Source of the DNA: Batillaria attramentaria
Lineage: Eukaryota > Mollusca > Gastropoda > Batillariidae
NCBI GenBank assembly: GCA_018292915.2
Contig: JACVVK020000334.1
Span: forward strand, 1-64,000
DNA: 64,000 bases
Direction of reading: 5' to 3'
The notes below the pieces were generated by a model, which saw only the letters and a program-made list of their open reading frames with translations, had not been told where the DNA came from and made no database searches. A program made the translations under genes and the position numbers. This document shows positions 39,961 through 64,000 of this stretch, piece by piece. Each line of letters starts with the position of its first letter. Position 1 is the stretch's first letter.

Positions 39961-40429
39961 TAAAATACGTCACCAGATTTCCCAGTCTTTCCGAAAATAT
40001 TTCAGGTGGTTGCCACTACAGTTATAAAATGCGTCACAGTGGTTCCACGGCAGTTCTAAAATACGTCACCAGATTTCCCATTCAGCTCTAACATACGTAT
40101 GTCACCAGATTTTTTTTTTTCAATGCAAGCTGACTGCTTCCGTCATCAGAATAAAAGGGTGTAAGCTCTTTTCAAATTCATGGCGTTAAAACCCTTTCCC
40201 AGATGATGGTGAAGTTCTATAATATCTAAGGGTTTTTTCCCCGTGTCTGCGACAATGAGCCAGTCATATGAATTGAATTGAAGTTTGCATACGTTATTAT
40301 TTTATGCAAATTATAGTTGTAACTATTCTGTCCAGTATGTGCAATGTTCCGTACTTCGTTTGTCTCATAGAAATGCCATGGAATTTCTTATGCACTTATG
40401 AAATCCATTCAGGCTTTATATTGTGGTTG

Positions 40430-40995
40430 AAAATTCCTTATTTTCCTTATGCGCACCCTCTCAGTAAGAACTAAAACATATGGTCAGAGATCCTTCCCCT
40501 TTCAGGCTGCAGATCTTTGTAATGAACTTATTAAATCACTGAGACACACAGAATCCAGTGCCAGTTTCAAACGCTGTCTTAAAACACACCTATTTAAAAC
40601 TGATAACTGATCTTGTTTCTGCCCTGCCCTTGCACACTGTGTCAACCTGCATGTTGAGACGTAGTGTTTAACTGTTCCCTGTGAGTCTGTGTGTATGGAA
40701 GCTGTTTATAGTGTGTGTGCATTACATTACTATATGTATTTTGCTGTCGTTCCTTAGGTATGTAATAGTCAATCTGTTTATAGTGTGTGTGTATTACATT
40801 ACTATATGTATTTTGCTGCCGTTCCTTAGGTATGTAATAGTCAAACTGTTTGTGTACATTGTTGTGCATTATGTTATCTGTGCACTGTCAGTGGTACCTG
40901 TTTTATTTTTGTTATGATGTACGGCGCTTAGAGCCTGTGTAATTTACATGTATAGGCGCCTTGTAAGTCTTTATTATTATTATTATTATTATACC
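40430..40995 (+). mobile_element. 3' end of a CR1/L2-like LINE
   Basis: The plus-strand frame 40455-40609 encodes RTKTYGQRSFPFQAADLCNE, then a SFKRCLKTHLF block and a stop, the standard C-terminus of CR1/L2-group LINE proteins. The 3' UTR contains two tandem copies of a roughly 77-bp block (about 40703-40850) and ends GGCGCCTTGTAAGTCTTTAT followed by TTA repeats. 5' truncated, with no upstream RT left. Confidence 0.75.
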
Positions 40996-41094
40996 GTGTC
41001 CCGGTACAGTACCTACAGTAATGAAGTTTTTTGACTTAATTAATGATGACTGTCGTTTTCCTCCTTACTGTTTGGGTTATGCTTAACGTCATTT

Positions 41095-41310
41095 CTTATG
41101 AAAGCTACCTGTTCACAGGTTAATGTCACGAAAGATCGCTGTTCATTGGTTACTGTCACGAAAGCTAGCTGTTCATTGGTTACTGTCACGAAAGCTCGCT
41201 GTTCATTGGTTAATGTCATGAAAGCTAGCTGTTCATTGGTTAATGTCACGAAAGCTAGCTGTTCATTGGTTAATGTCACGAAAGCTAGCTGTTCATTGGT
41301 CAATGTCCAT
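41095..41310. repeat. 30-bp tandem repeat, about 7 units
   Basis: GTTCATTGGTTACTGTCACG recurs every 30 bp with substitutions. Both strands are open over it because 30 is a multiple of three; neither frame looks like a gene. Confidence 0.92.
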
Positions 41311-41370
41311 TCTTGTAGCACCATCAAAGTGTCAGCCAGTGTCAGCGGTATGTTCGGAGTCTATATAGAG

Positions 41371-43126
41371 AAAGGCAAAACACAACAGCCACTGTAACAA
41401 TTCCTGACATTCCATCAGTAGATACAGGCAAAACACAACAGTCCCTGTAACAATTCCTGTCATTCCATCAGTAGATACAGGCAAAACACAACAGCCACTG
41501 TAACAATTCCTGACATTCCATCAGTAGATACAGGCAAAACACAACAGCCACTGTAACAATTCCTGACATTCCATCAGTAGATACAGGCAAAACACAACAG
41601 CCACTGTAACAGTTCCTGTCATTCCACCAGTAGATACAGGCAAAACACAACAGCCACTGTAACAATTCCTGTCATTCCACCAGTAGATACAGGCAAAACA
41701 CAACAGCCACTGTAACAATTCCTGTCATTCCACCAGTAGATACAGGCAAAACACAACAGCCACTGTAACAATTCCTGTCATTCCACCAGTAGATACAGGC
41801 AAAACACAACAGCCACTGTAACAATTCCTGTCATTCCACCAGTAGAGACAGGCAAAACACAACAGCCACTGTAACAATTCCTGTCATTCCACCAGTAGAT
41901 ACAGGCAAAACACAACAGCCACTGTAACAATTCCTGTCATTCCACCAGTAGATACAGGCAAAACACAACAGCCACTGTAACAATTCCTGTCATTCCACCA
42001 GTAGATACAGGCAAAACACAACAGCCACTGTAACAATTCCTGTCATTCCACCAGTAGATACAGGCAAAACACAACAGCCACTGTAACAATTCCTGTCATT
42101 CGACCAGTAGAGACAGGCAAAACACAACAGCCACTGTAACAATTCCTGTCATTCCACCAGTAGAGACAGGCAAAACACAACAGCCACTGTAACAATTCCT
42201 GTCATTCCATCAGTAGAGACAGGCAAAACACAACAGCCACTGTAACAATTCCTGTCATTCCACCAGTAGAGACAGGCAAAACACAACAGCCACTGTAACA
42301 ATTCCTGTCATTCCACCAGTAGAGACAGGCAAAACACAACAGCCACTGTAACAATTCCTGTCATTCCACCAGTAGAGACAGGCAAAACACAACAGCCACT
42401 GTAACAATTCCTGTCATTCCACCAGTAGAGACAGGCAAAACACAACAGCCACTGTAACAATTCCTGTCATTCCACCAGTAGATACAGGCAAAACACAACA
42501 GCCACTGTAACAATTCCTGTCTTTCCACCAGTAGATACAGGCAAAACACAACAGCCACTGTAACAATTCCTGTCTTTCCATCAGTAGATACAGGCAAAAC
42601 ACAACAGCCCCTGTAACAATTCCTGTCATTCCATCAGTAGATACAGGCAAAACACAACAGCCCCTGTAACAATTCCTGACATTCCATCAGTAGATACAGG
42701 CAAAACACAACAGCCCCTGTAACAATTCCTGACATTCCATCAGTAGATACAGGCAAAACACAACAGCCCCTGTAACAATTCCTGTCATTCCATCAGTAGA
42801 TACAGGCAAAACACAACAGCCACTGTAACAATTCCTGACATTCCATCAGTAGAGACAGGCAAAACACAACAGCCACTGTAACAATTCCTGTCATTCCATC
42901 AGTAGAGACAGGCAAAACACAACAGCCCCTGTAACAATTCCTGTCATTCCATCAGTAGATACAGGCAAAACACAACAGTCCCTGTAACAATTCCTGTCAT
43001 TCCATCAGTAGAGACAGGCAAAACACAACAGCCCCTGTAACAATTCCTGACATTCCATCAGTAGATACAGGCAAAACACAACAGCCCCTGTAACAATTCC
43101 TGACATTCCATCAGTAGAGACAAAGA
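41371..43126. repeat. 53-bp satellite array, about 33 units
   Basis: The unit contains AACAATTCCTGTCATTCC, CAGTAGATACAGGCAAAAC and ACAACAGCC, exact period 53 bp. Variants (GTCATT or GACATT, CACC or CATC, GATAC or GAGAC, CCACTG or CCCCTG) form blocks of adjacent identical units, a sign of local expansion. The first and last units are degraded. Period-related frames on the minus strand are artefacts. Confidence 0.97.
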
Positions 43127-43934
43127 CAATCGCAATTTTTGTGTGTGATTTCGTTTCCATCCTTGATATGACCACACAGGTAGATATTCACAATATACAT
43201 GTAAAACAAGTTAACTGATACTGATTACACAACACAATCTACACGCGTCTTATTGTTCAGTGGAATTACATGTTTTACAATATTGTTTTTAAGTGGAAGG
43301 TGCAACATTGATGTTGAAGTTTGGTATTAAAATATTGTTAGGTTGTTTCGTGTTAATTTGTTTATTCATCATCATCATCATCATCATCATCATCTCTCTC
43401 TCTCTCTCTCTCTTTCGATGCGCGTACATTGGATTTTGTTTTTCTGAAGTCTGGGGTATATGGCATGGCTAGTGTAGTTGCTTATTGTGACTGTGATAAT
43501 TTTTGTAAAAAAGTGTTTTTATAAAGCATTGTGGTGCGTACGTGATGTACTTATCATGTTTGATACGGAGTCCGTAGTGAAACCAAACAATAAAGTGTAA
43601 AACAACCCTTTTTGTCAGTATGGTGTGAACGTGCCTATGAAGAAGTTCTGTGTTCCGTCTTATCTCCCTTACCGTGTGGAACAAGGACGTTAAATTCTCA
43701 ACCAATCAACCATTAACCGTTTGACACTGTGCCCTACTGTTGAACAATGTGATGGACATGGGAGACAATTCCGTGTATTCGATGAAATAACAGAGTTACG
43801 TGGAGTTAGCTCCCTGGAATCGGCGTGCTGGGCTTGCTGCGACCACATACCCCCTCATTTCTCTGTCGTCTGCCGGCTCCTTTGCCAGCCGCGCATGAAT
43901 ACAAATAGTCCACAAGCCAGGCTCGTTTTTCCCT
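43127..43934. other. spacer; no gene recognised
   Basis: ATC and CT microsatellites at about 43369-43413. A SINE-tail-like AAGGACGTTAAATTC occurs at about 43681-43695. Otherwise unremarkable AT-rich sequence up to the LINE target site. Confidence 0.5.
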
Positions 43935-43947
43935 AATTTTACCATTA

Positions 43948-45709
43948 GTTTAGTTTAGTTTAGTCCTCTTTATTCCCTGGGGAACATAGGGCTGCAACCA
44001 CACTCCGCCAGCGCACTCGGTTCTGGGACGCCCTCTTTAGTTCGGCCCACGTCGTTCCGGCGGCCTTGGCTTCAGCGTCCGTACTCCTCCGCCAGGTCTG
44101 CTTCGGTCGGCCCACTTTGCGCTTTCCCTGGGGGTTCCAATCAAGGGACTGCCTGGTGACATTTGATGTTGGCTTTCGCAAAGTGTGTCCGATCCATCCC
44201 CATTTCCTTTTCTTGATCTCCTGCTCGATGGGGACCTGTCTTGTTCGCTCCCAGAGGTCTTGGTTGGTGATCACCAGTGGGTATCTGATGTTGAGAATGT
44301 TGCGGAGGCATCTGTTGATGAAGGTTTGCAGCCTGTGGGAGCCTGTCTTGGTGGTGCGCCATGTCTCCGAGCCATAGAGTAGGACCGACTTCACATTTGA
44401 GTTGAAGATCCGGATCTTGTTTCGCAGGGATAGGGCTGTGGATCTCCAGATGGGGCGCAGAGTGCGAAAGGCATGTCTGGCTTTGTTGGTGCGGCTCTTG
44501 ATGTCTTCGTCCGTTCCTCCATCCTTGCTGACAACGCTGCCGAGGTAGATGAACTTGTCCGCCTCTTTGATGTCTTCCTGGTGCAGCTGGATGGGGTCGT
44601 GCTGTTTGTGGTTGACTCTCATGACTTCGGTCTTGCTGATGTTGATCTTGAGGCCGGTCTTCTCAGCTTCTTCGGCGACTCTGTTCAGCTTCTCCTGCGC
44701 ATCTTGTTGCTTGTGGGAGAGGAGGGCGATGTCGTCCGCGAAATCCAGGTCCTCGAGCTGTTTGCTGAAGGTCCACTGGATCCCTGTCCTCTTACCGTCG
44801 GTGGCTTGCCTCATGACCCAGTCGACCACCATCAGGAAGATTGTGGGTGAGAGGATGCAGCCTTGACGAACGCCGGTCCGTACTGTGAATGGTTCTGTCA
44901 GTTTCCCGTCGTGGATTACCTGGCAGGTGGCATCTTCGTACAGCTGTCGGATGATGTTGACAAACTTTGGTGGAAAACCGTGGTGAGACATCAGCTTCCA
45001 GATGACCTCCCTGTCAACACTGTCGAACGCCTTCTGGAAGTCAACGAAGGTGCTGTACAGGGGGGTCTGCCACTCCAGGGACTGCTCGATGATGATCCTC
45101 ATCGTGGCTATGTGATCAGTGCAGGATCGGTCGTTGCGGAATCCTGCCTGTTCCTCCCGGAGTGTCTTGTCCAGCGCGGTCTTCAGCCTCTCCAGGATGA
45201 TCCTGGTGAGAACCTTCCCTGGTATGGACAGGAGCATGATGCCTCGCCAGTTGCTACAGGATGAGAGGTCCCCTTTCTTTGGCAGCTTTACCAGGTGTCC
45301 CTTCTTCCAGTCTTGTGGCACGCTCTCGCTCTCCCAGATCTTCCTCAGGAGCGGGTGCAGCATGTCGGCGGAGGTCTGGATGTCGGCCTTGAGGGCTTCT
45401 GGTGGTATGCCGTCGGGGCCTGCTGCTTTGCCAGACTTGAGGGACTTGATGGCTTTGATGATCTCGGTCTTGGTAGGGGGGTTGGTGCTGATGTCGAGTA
45501 GCTGGGCTGCCGGTGGTATGTCAGGTTGGACTGGTGGTGCAGGCCTGTTGAGCGTTTCCTTAAAGTGTTCAGCCCACCTTGTCCTTTGGTCTTCCTCTTT
45601 GGTGATGATTTGTCCGTTCTTGTCTTTGACTGGTCTGGTGGGGTTGTTATTTTTTCCCAGAGAGTGTCCTTGTTATTTCGTAGAGCCGTTTCATGTTCCG
45701 TTGTCCTGC
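43948..45709 (-). mobile_element. 5'-truncated RTE-like LINE with 13-bp target duplication
   Basis: Target AATTTTACCATTA at 43935-43947 and 45710-45722. The 3' end is a short ACTAA-type tandem tail that begins at the stop codon itself, so there is essentially no 3' UTR, as in RTE-like elements. The 5' end is truncated inside the coding region before the RT fingers. Confidence 0.92.
43960..45708 (-). pseudogene. RTE-like reverse transcriptase, C-terminal about 580 codons
   Basis: The frame is open from the truncation point; the first Met (45363) is not the real start. Visible blocks are LYEITRTLSGK, SGKAAGPDGIPPEALKA, FVDFQKAFDSVDR, GVRQGCILSPTIF and the catalytic FADDIALL, then a C-terminal part with LYGSETWRT, RKWGWIGHTLRKP and GKRKVGRPKQTWRR, ending CSPGNKED. 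No internal stop is seen over about 1.75 kb, so the insertion is young. Lacking its endonuclease it cannot move by itself. Confidence 0.92.
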
Positions 45710-45722
45710 AATTTTACCATTA

Positions 45723-45977
45723 CCTGGCATGAAACTTATTTACAAAGCCAACAATCAGCCCCAAATTGCCACTTTTTACTCTGCACACAATTTTTATAAG
45801 GGGCAAACATTTTGTACTATATTTAGCTATTTGTGTTCTGTAGCCTTATTGGAAAACTTCCTGGAGCACATGTTGGTATATGTAGATTGATTCAGTGTTG
45901 TGTTTCCTCTAACTCTCATTCCGCCTGTTCCTGTGTTTCACAATGGAGTGTGGGTTAGGGTTAGGGATGATGATAAT

Positions 45978-46023
<46 letters not shown>

Positions 46024-46060
46024 GTGTGTGTGTGTGAGAAGAGACAATGTTATATAAATA
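45723..46060. other. spacer with GT microsatellite; no gene recognised
   Basis: A GT run at 45983-46037 separates the LINE from paralogue 3. A TTAGGG-like GGGTTAGGGTTAGGG occurs at 45952-45966, too short to call a telomere-type array. Confidence 0.6.
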
Positions 46061-46181
46061 GTGACTATTCAGCTAGATGCTACAGGGGGACATCAACTAT
46101 CACCAGCTGGGTGCTACAGCGGGACATCAACTATCACCAGCTGGGTGCTACAGCGGGACATCAACTATCACCAGCTGGGTG

Positions 46182-60550
<14,369 letters not shown>

Positions 60551-60639
60551 CTGAAAAAGGGAGCGTATTCATCGTCACGTGACAGTTTACACTGAAAAGC
60601 GAATGACTGACTGGATGGTGATGAGGTCAAATAGTTATA

Positions 60640-60960
60640 ATTAATAATAATTGAGCATTGTATAGGCGCTCTACTCAACTTAATTAATCGGCGCAAAGCT
60701 CCGCGATCTGTGGTGAACCCAACACGCACGTTCACGTGAATCACACGCATTTTCTCACACCCTAGACATGAACACATTACGATCACGTGGTGCAAAAGGG
60801 ACAGCTCAGCTATTTAAATTTCGGAATTTAGAAATGCATTATATTTTTTTTGTGGGCTTTCCAAAGCCGAGGGAGAGGAAACCGGAGTACCTGGAGAGAA
60901 CCCCCGACGATCAGCCCGAATGAAAGATGTCATGTACGAGAAGGAAAAAGTCTTTGCCCC
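60640..60960 (-). mobile_element. SINE-like element with GGAGTACC core, paralogue 3
   Basis: Homologue of 11704-12050: GAGGAAACCGGAGTACCTGG on the plus strand and the GTATAGGCGCTCTACTCAAC 3' part. The flank with GACGATCAGCCCGAAT is shared, confirming the duplicated intron 1. Confidence 0.6.
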
Positions 60961-62100
60961 GAGTGGGACTCTGTCACCTACGGGGAGGGATAGAGAAAAC
61001 AAAAGGACGAACACACTAACACTTAAGAGGACAGACAGAGAGGTCCGCGATGGGAGGCCAGCAAATGAAAAATACTTGTTTACACACTCACAGATTTATT
61101 TACAATGGACAAAGCCTGATAGTCATGCTCACTCACACTCTCGCACACCACCCTGTCCCTTCCCGCATATCTTGCCCACCGTCACCGAGAGTCCCACTAA
61201 ACCGACCCTAAACATGGGCTTGACCGACGATCCTGGGTGGCGGCCTCGTATGGAGTCGGGGTGTAGGTAGTTGAACAGTAGCGATGTGAGAAGAACTTGT
61301 GACGTCAGGGAACACAGGGGCTCTCTGTAACCCACGGGCGGAGCGACGCCAGTGGAGCTCGCCGACCGTTCGGGGGGGGGGGGGGGGGAGGGGGGAGAAG
61401 CGACCCACAGGAGGCTTGAGGTTGCGGCTCAGCAGCAGCTTGTCCTGGCGAATCCGCAGACGGACAGAAGACCAGAAACGAACAGGGGAAACCTCAGCAG
61501 GTTAGTGCCTATCCTACGATAGAAGCAGGTCCAGGACAGCGACGACAGCCCAAGCTGGCAGGGGCAACAGCCAACAACAGGCACCCCTCCACACTCCCAG
61601 AGTTACAGCTTGACTGCTTCAGGCAAACAGTCCTGAACGGCTTATGCTCATAAGCAGGTCCCTTCGGCAGCAAAGGGTGAAAAGCGAGGGAATTATGTTA
61701 CACAACGTTTTTGGTGCTAGTTTGGGGGAACCTCACGGTTTTCGCAAGGGTTTCGGGTACCCCGTAAACAGGGGCTGAAAATACTTAAACCCCATTGGCC
61801 GGCAATGTTATTTGGCCCATAACAATTTAAGTCAGCAAAACAACCCCCATCATAGGGCGGGACTTCCGTGCGCACGGGGGGGGGGGGGGGGGGCACGATG
61901 GGCACGCTGGGCACGGGTCAACGGGCAACTGGACAATGGCCGGGTACAATGGGCCTCCCGGCTAAAGGCGGGGTATTCCCGATGGTCCGGTAGACCCGGT
62001 ATCTGGCCGATATCTGGCCGTGACAGACTCGAACCTGACTACTCGCATTGGTGACGAGGTCTCTTAACCACTAGACCACCGACCGCGCCGGGGCATTTGA
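60961..62100. other. insertion in intron 1 of paralogue 3; no gene recognised
   Basis: This stretch separates two pieces that are adjacent in paralogue 1 (about 12030 and 12070), so it is an insertion of about 1.1 kb. It has poly-G runs (61373-61396, 61878-61892). A tRNA-like stretch on the minus strand at about 62005-62095 (GTGGTCTAGTGGTTAAGAGA with an AGGTTCGAGTC B-box) suggests a SINE at its right end. Target repeats were not identified. Confidence 0.5.
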
Positions 62101-62220
62101 CGTTTGACAAGATTAACATAACGCAACTCGTGTCAGTGTGATCACCATTTGCTTTGCGGCGAAGGCTGTGGCTGGCTGGTCTATTTATAGAAACTTTCAC
62201 GGACATGTTAATACATAACA

Positions 62221-62299
62221 TGATGGCCACCAGCCCAATATGTTGTTTCCATTTGATCACCTGCTATCGTCACGGTCGTTCTTTTGTAATGCCATGTAT

Positions 62300-62340
<41 letters not shown>

Positions 62341-62580
62341 CTCTCTCTCTCTCTCTGAATGGAAACAACTGACCGGGCTGTCACACCAATCTTGTTTTTT
62401 GGAAGAGAGACGTCAAGTTGTATTCTTTGAAATCTATGACGTTTTTGCTCACTGGGATGACGCATAATACATTTGGCGTAATAACTTTGATACACTTCTT
62501 GCAATGAAAGCAAGCCCATGAAAATTGAAGTGTTGCTGCTGCGTGCGCAGTGTAAAGATCGAATTAATACCGACCCAATA
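62221..62580. repeat. dispersed repeat shared with 39585-39960
   Basis: Same order of blocks as at 39585-39960, including the AC/CT microsatellite (62301-62356) and the GGAAGAGAGACGTCAAGTTG block. Confidence 0.7.
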
Positions 62581-62961
62581 TGTTTAACAGACAAGTCTGC
62601 GCGGCGAACGTTTTCTAACTATGTGTTATGTCAGACATACACACGCGCGCGCACACACACTCACACGCACGCACGCACGCGCACACGCACACACACACAG
62701 ACTCGCGCGAGCCGCGTTTGTGCTCCATTGAGACCTATGTGGTGTTCTCTCACTCTACTATGCTATTGAGTGAGAGTCAGTGGGAAAAACAAAGCACACT
62801 ACATCAATGAAACTCCCGCTTTCCCCGTCTACACATAAAGAACGTCCAAAAAGTGGCGACACATCCCCAAGAAATGCCAGTATCACGTCAATCAAACATG
62901 ACGTCGGAAAAATGACGCTGATACTGCCTTTTGCGTCTGTGCGCGCGTGCCTTTTCTGCGA

Positions 62962-63141
62962 TGGATCTGACCTGTTCAGTACGTAAGCAGCCCTGCACAG
63001 CGTTCTGGGTTCTTCTTCTTTCATGAATTTGTTCTCCGTGCATATTCTGTTCATAAAGTATTGGAGTTGTATTCTGTTATATCCCGTGTCTTTTCTGCGA
63101 TTGCACGAAGATGGCGACATAGTAGAAGTAAAATACACCAC
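62962..63141 (+). mobile_element. partial LTR related to the 33380-38536 retrotransposon
   Basis: From GATCTGACCTGTTCAGTACG to GTAAAATACACCA it matches the 3' half of the LTR, including AATAAA-like TTCATAAAGTATTGG. The first 150 bp are missing. It is closer to the solo LTR at 56509-56828 than to the intact element. Confidence 0.82.
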
Positions 63142-64000
63142 GTCTCCAAACAGAGGAATTCGGAAAGAAAGTGGCGAGACACCCCCAAGAAAAAAACAGC
63201 ATCACGTCAATCAAACATGACGCACTTACTTTACGTCAGTGCGCGTGCGTCTCTTCTTCGATGTTTGTGAGGCGTGTGGCTTGTAGAGGAAATGTGCTCT
63301 GAGTACAAAATTTCGAGTCAACTGACGATAACGGCTGCAGTGAATTTTTCTAATTTTTTTTGTATATTTTTTGTGGCACCCCAGGCTCATTATCTATGTA
63401 TAGTAGGAGCGATTTTGAGATCTAAAGTGTGTTCACCAGCACTTTCATCAGGTACGGCTTACGCCAAAAGTATAAAAGCGACAACCTCCAAAATTCACTT
63501 AGTGGAGAGTCCGTATTCATGCTATCTATGTCCAAAAACATGGAGTGGTTTAGGTAAATATTACGCCTTTAAACGCCAGAAAGCCACTTTTTCTGAAAAG
63601 GGCGATAACTCGCAAATCATGTGTGCAATCGTACCTGGATCAGGCCTTCTACTCCACAATCTTGATTCATTTAGAAACTCCAAATTTGAAATCGATCGGT
63701 TCAGTATTTTCGGAGAAATAGGCATCTGAACTGGGTTCACATGCAATGTCAACTCAGGCTCGGTTTACATGAAAACTATAAGAGCGACCATTTTCTAGTA
63801 GTGACTCTGTTCAGAGTCCGTATTCAAGCTATCTACTGCCAAAAAATTGAGTGATTTAAATAAATATTACGCCTGTACACGAAAGACAACCAACTTGTCT
63901 CAAAAGGGCGATAACTCCCAAATCACTTAAGCAATCATCACACGCTTGAATCGTCTAATGTAACATTTTGATATATTTGGATACCCAAATTTGAAGCCAT
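63142..64000. repeat. arm B of a large inverted repeat, runs off the window
   Basis: The reverse complement of arm A (55625-56508). It includes a 151-codon plus-strand frame (63274-63729) with no recognisable domain, homologous to the minus-strand frame in arm A. The match continues to the last base, so the true end lies outside. Confidence 0.85.

Noticed and set aside
44066..45799. Plus-strand frames of 100-226 codons over the RTE-like LINE
   Set aside because: They are antisense to a reverse transcriptase with all RT motifs on the minus strand.
45952..45966. Telomere-like GGGTTAGGGTTAGGG
   Set aside because: Only two to three repeats next to a GT microsatellite; no evidence of a telomere or fusion.

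Overview
The window looks like animal nuclear DNA, most likely from a lophotrochozoan and plausibly a marine gastropod mollusc. Coding density is low, genes have introns with GT/AG borders, microsatellites are everywhere, and there are tRNA-derived SINEs, several LINE clades, an LTR retrotransposon and fold-back DNA elements. The species assignment is inference. The window holds no operons, rRNA genes or CRISPR arrays.

The backbone is three minus-strand paralogues of one five-exon gene. In order, the product has a Thr/Ser/Pro-rich repeat region, three short WTRE repeats, a NERD-type PD-(D/E)XK nuclease domain, a small Cys-bearing exon, and a superfamily 1 helicase with Walker A, Walker B, an RS motif and motifs V and VI. 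Paralogue 1 (6601-17242) reconstructs to exactly 3000 coding bases (999 residues plus stop). Paralogue 2 (21122-32137) has all five exons, but exon 1 is split by a 1.7-kb DNA transposon at 28871-30606. Paralogue 3 (46182-60550) has exons 2-5; its exon 1 would lie beyond the right edge. Splice sites and phases agree in all three. Introns are almost identical, yet short codon clusters next to helicase motifs differ strongly. A nuclease-helicase family that is duplicated and locally diversified in this way is the best candidate for a novel system here, possibly a defence or genome-conflict gene; that role is inference.

Minisatellites have grown out of these genes: a 34-bp repeat made of the motif VI codons at each 3' end, a 108-bp repeat carrying a copy of the exon 2 splice donor in intron 2, and a 30-bp Thr-rich coding repeat in exon 1.

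Most other DNA is mobile. It includes an intact LTR retrotransposon with near-identical LTRs (33380-38536), a full-length Rex1/CR1-like LINE (12093-15418), an RTE-like LINE (43948-45709), L1/Tx1-like and CR1-like fragments, and SINEs at many sites. DNA elements include fold-back elements at 22955-25266 and 47701-52454, pogo-like elements, inverted THAP-type exons at 56880-58200, and a large inverted repeat (55625-56828 and 62960-64000) that runs off the right edge. Large satellites of 213, 82, 30 and 53 bp fill the spaces between paralogues.
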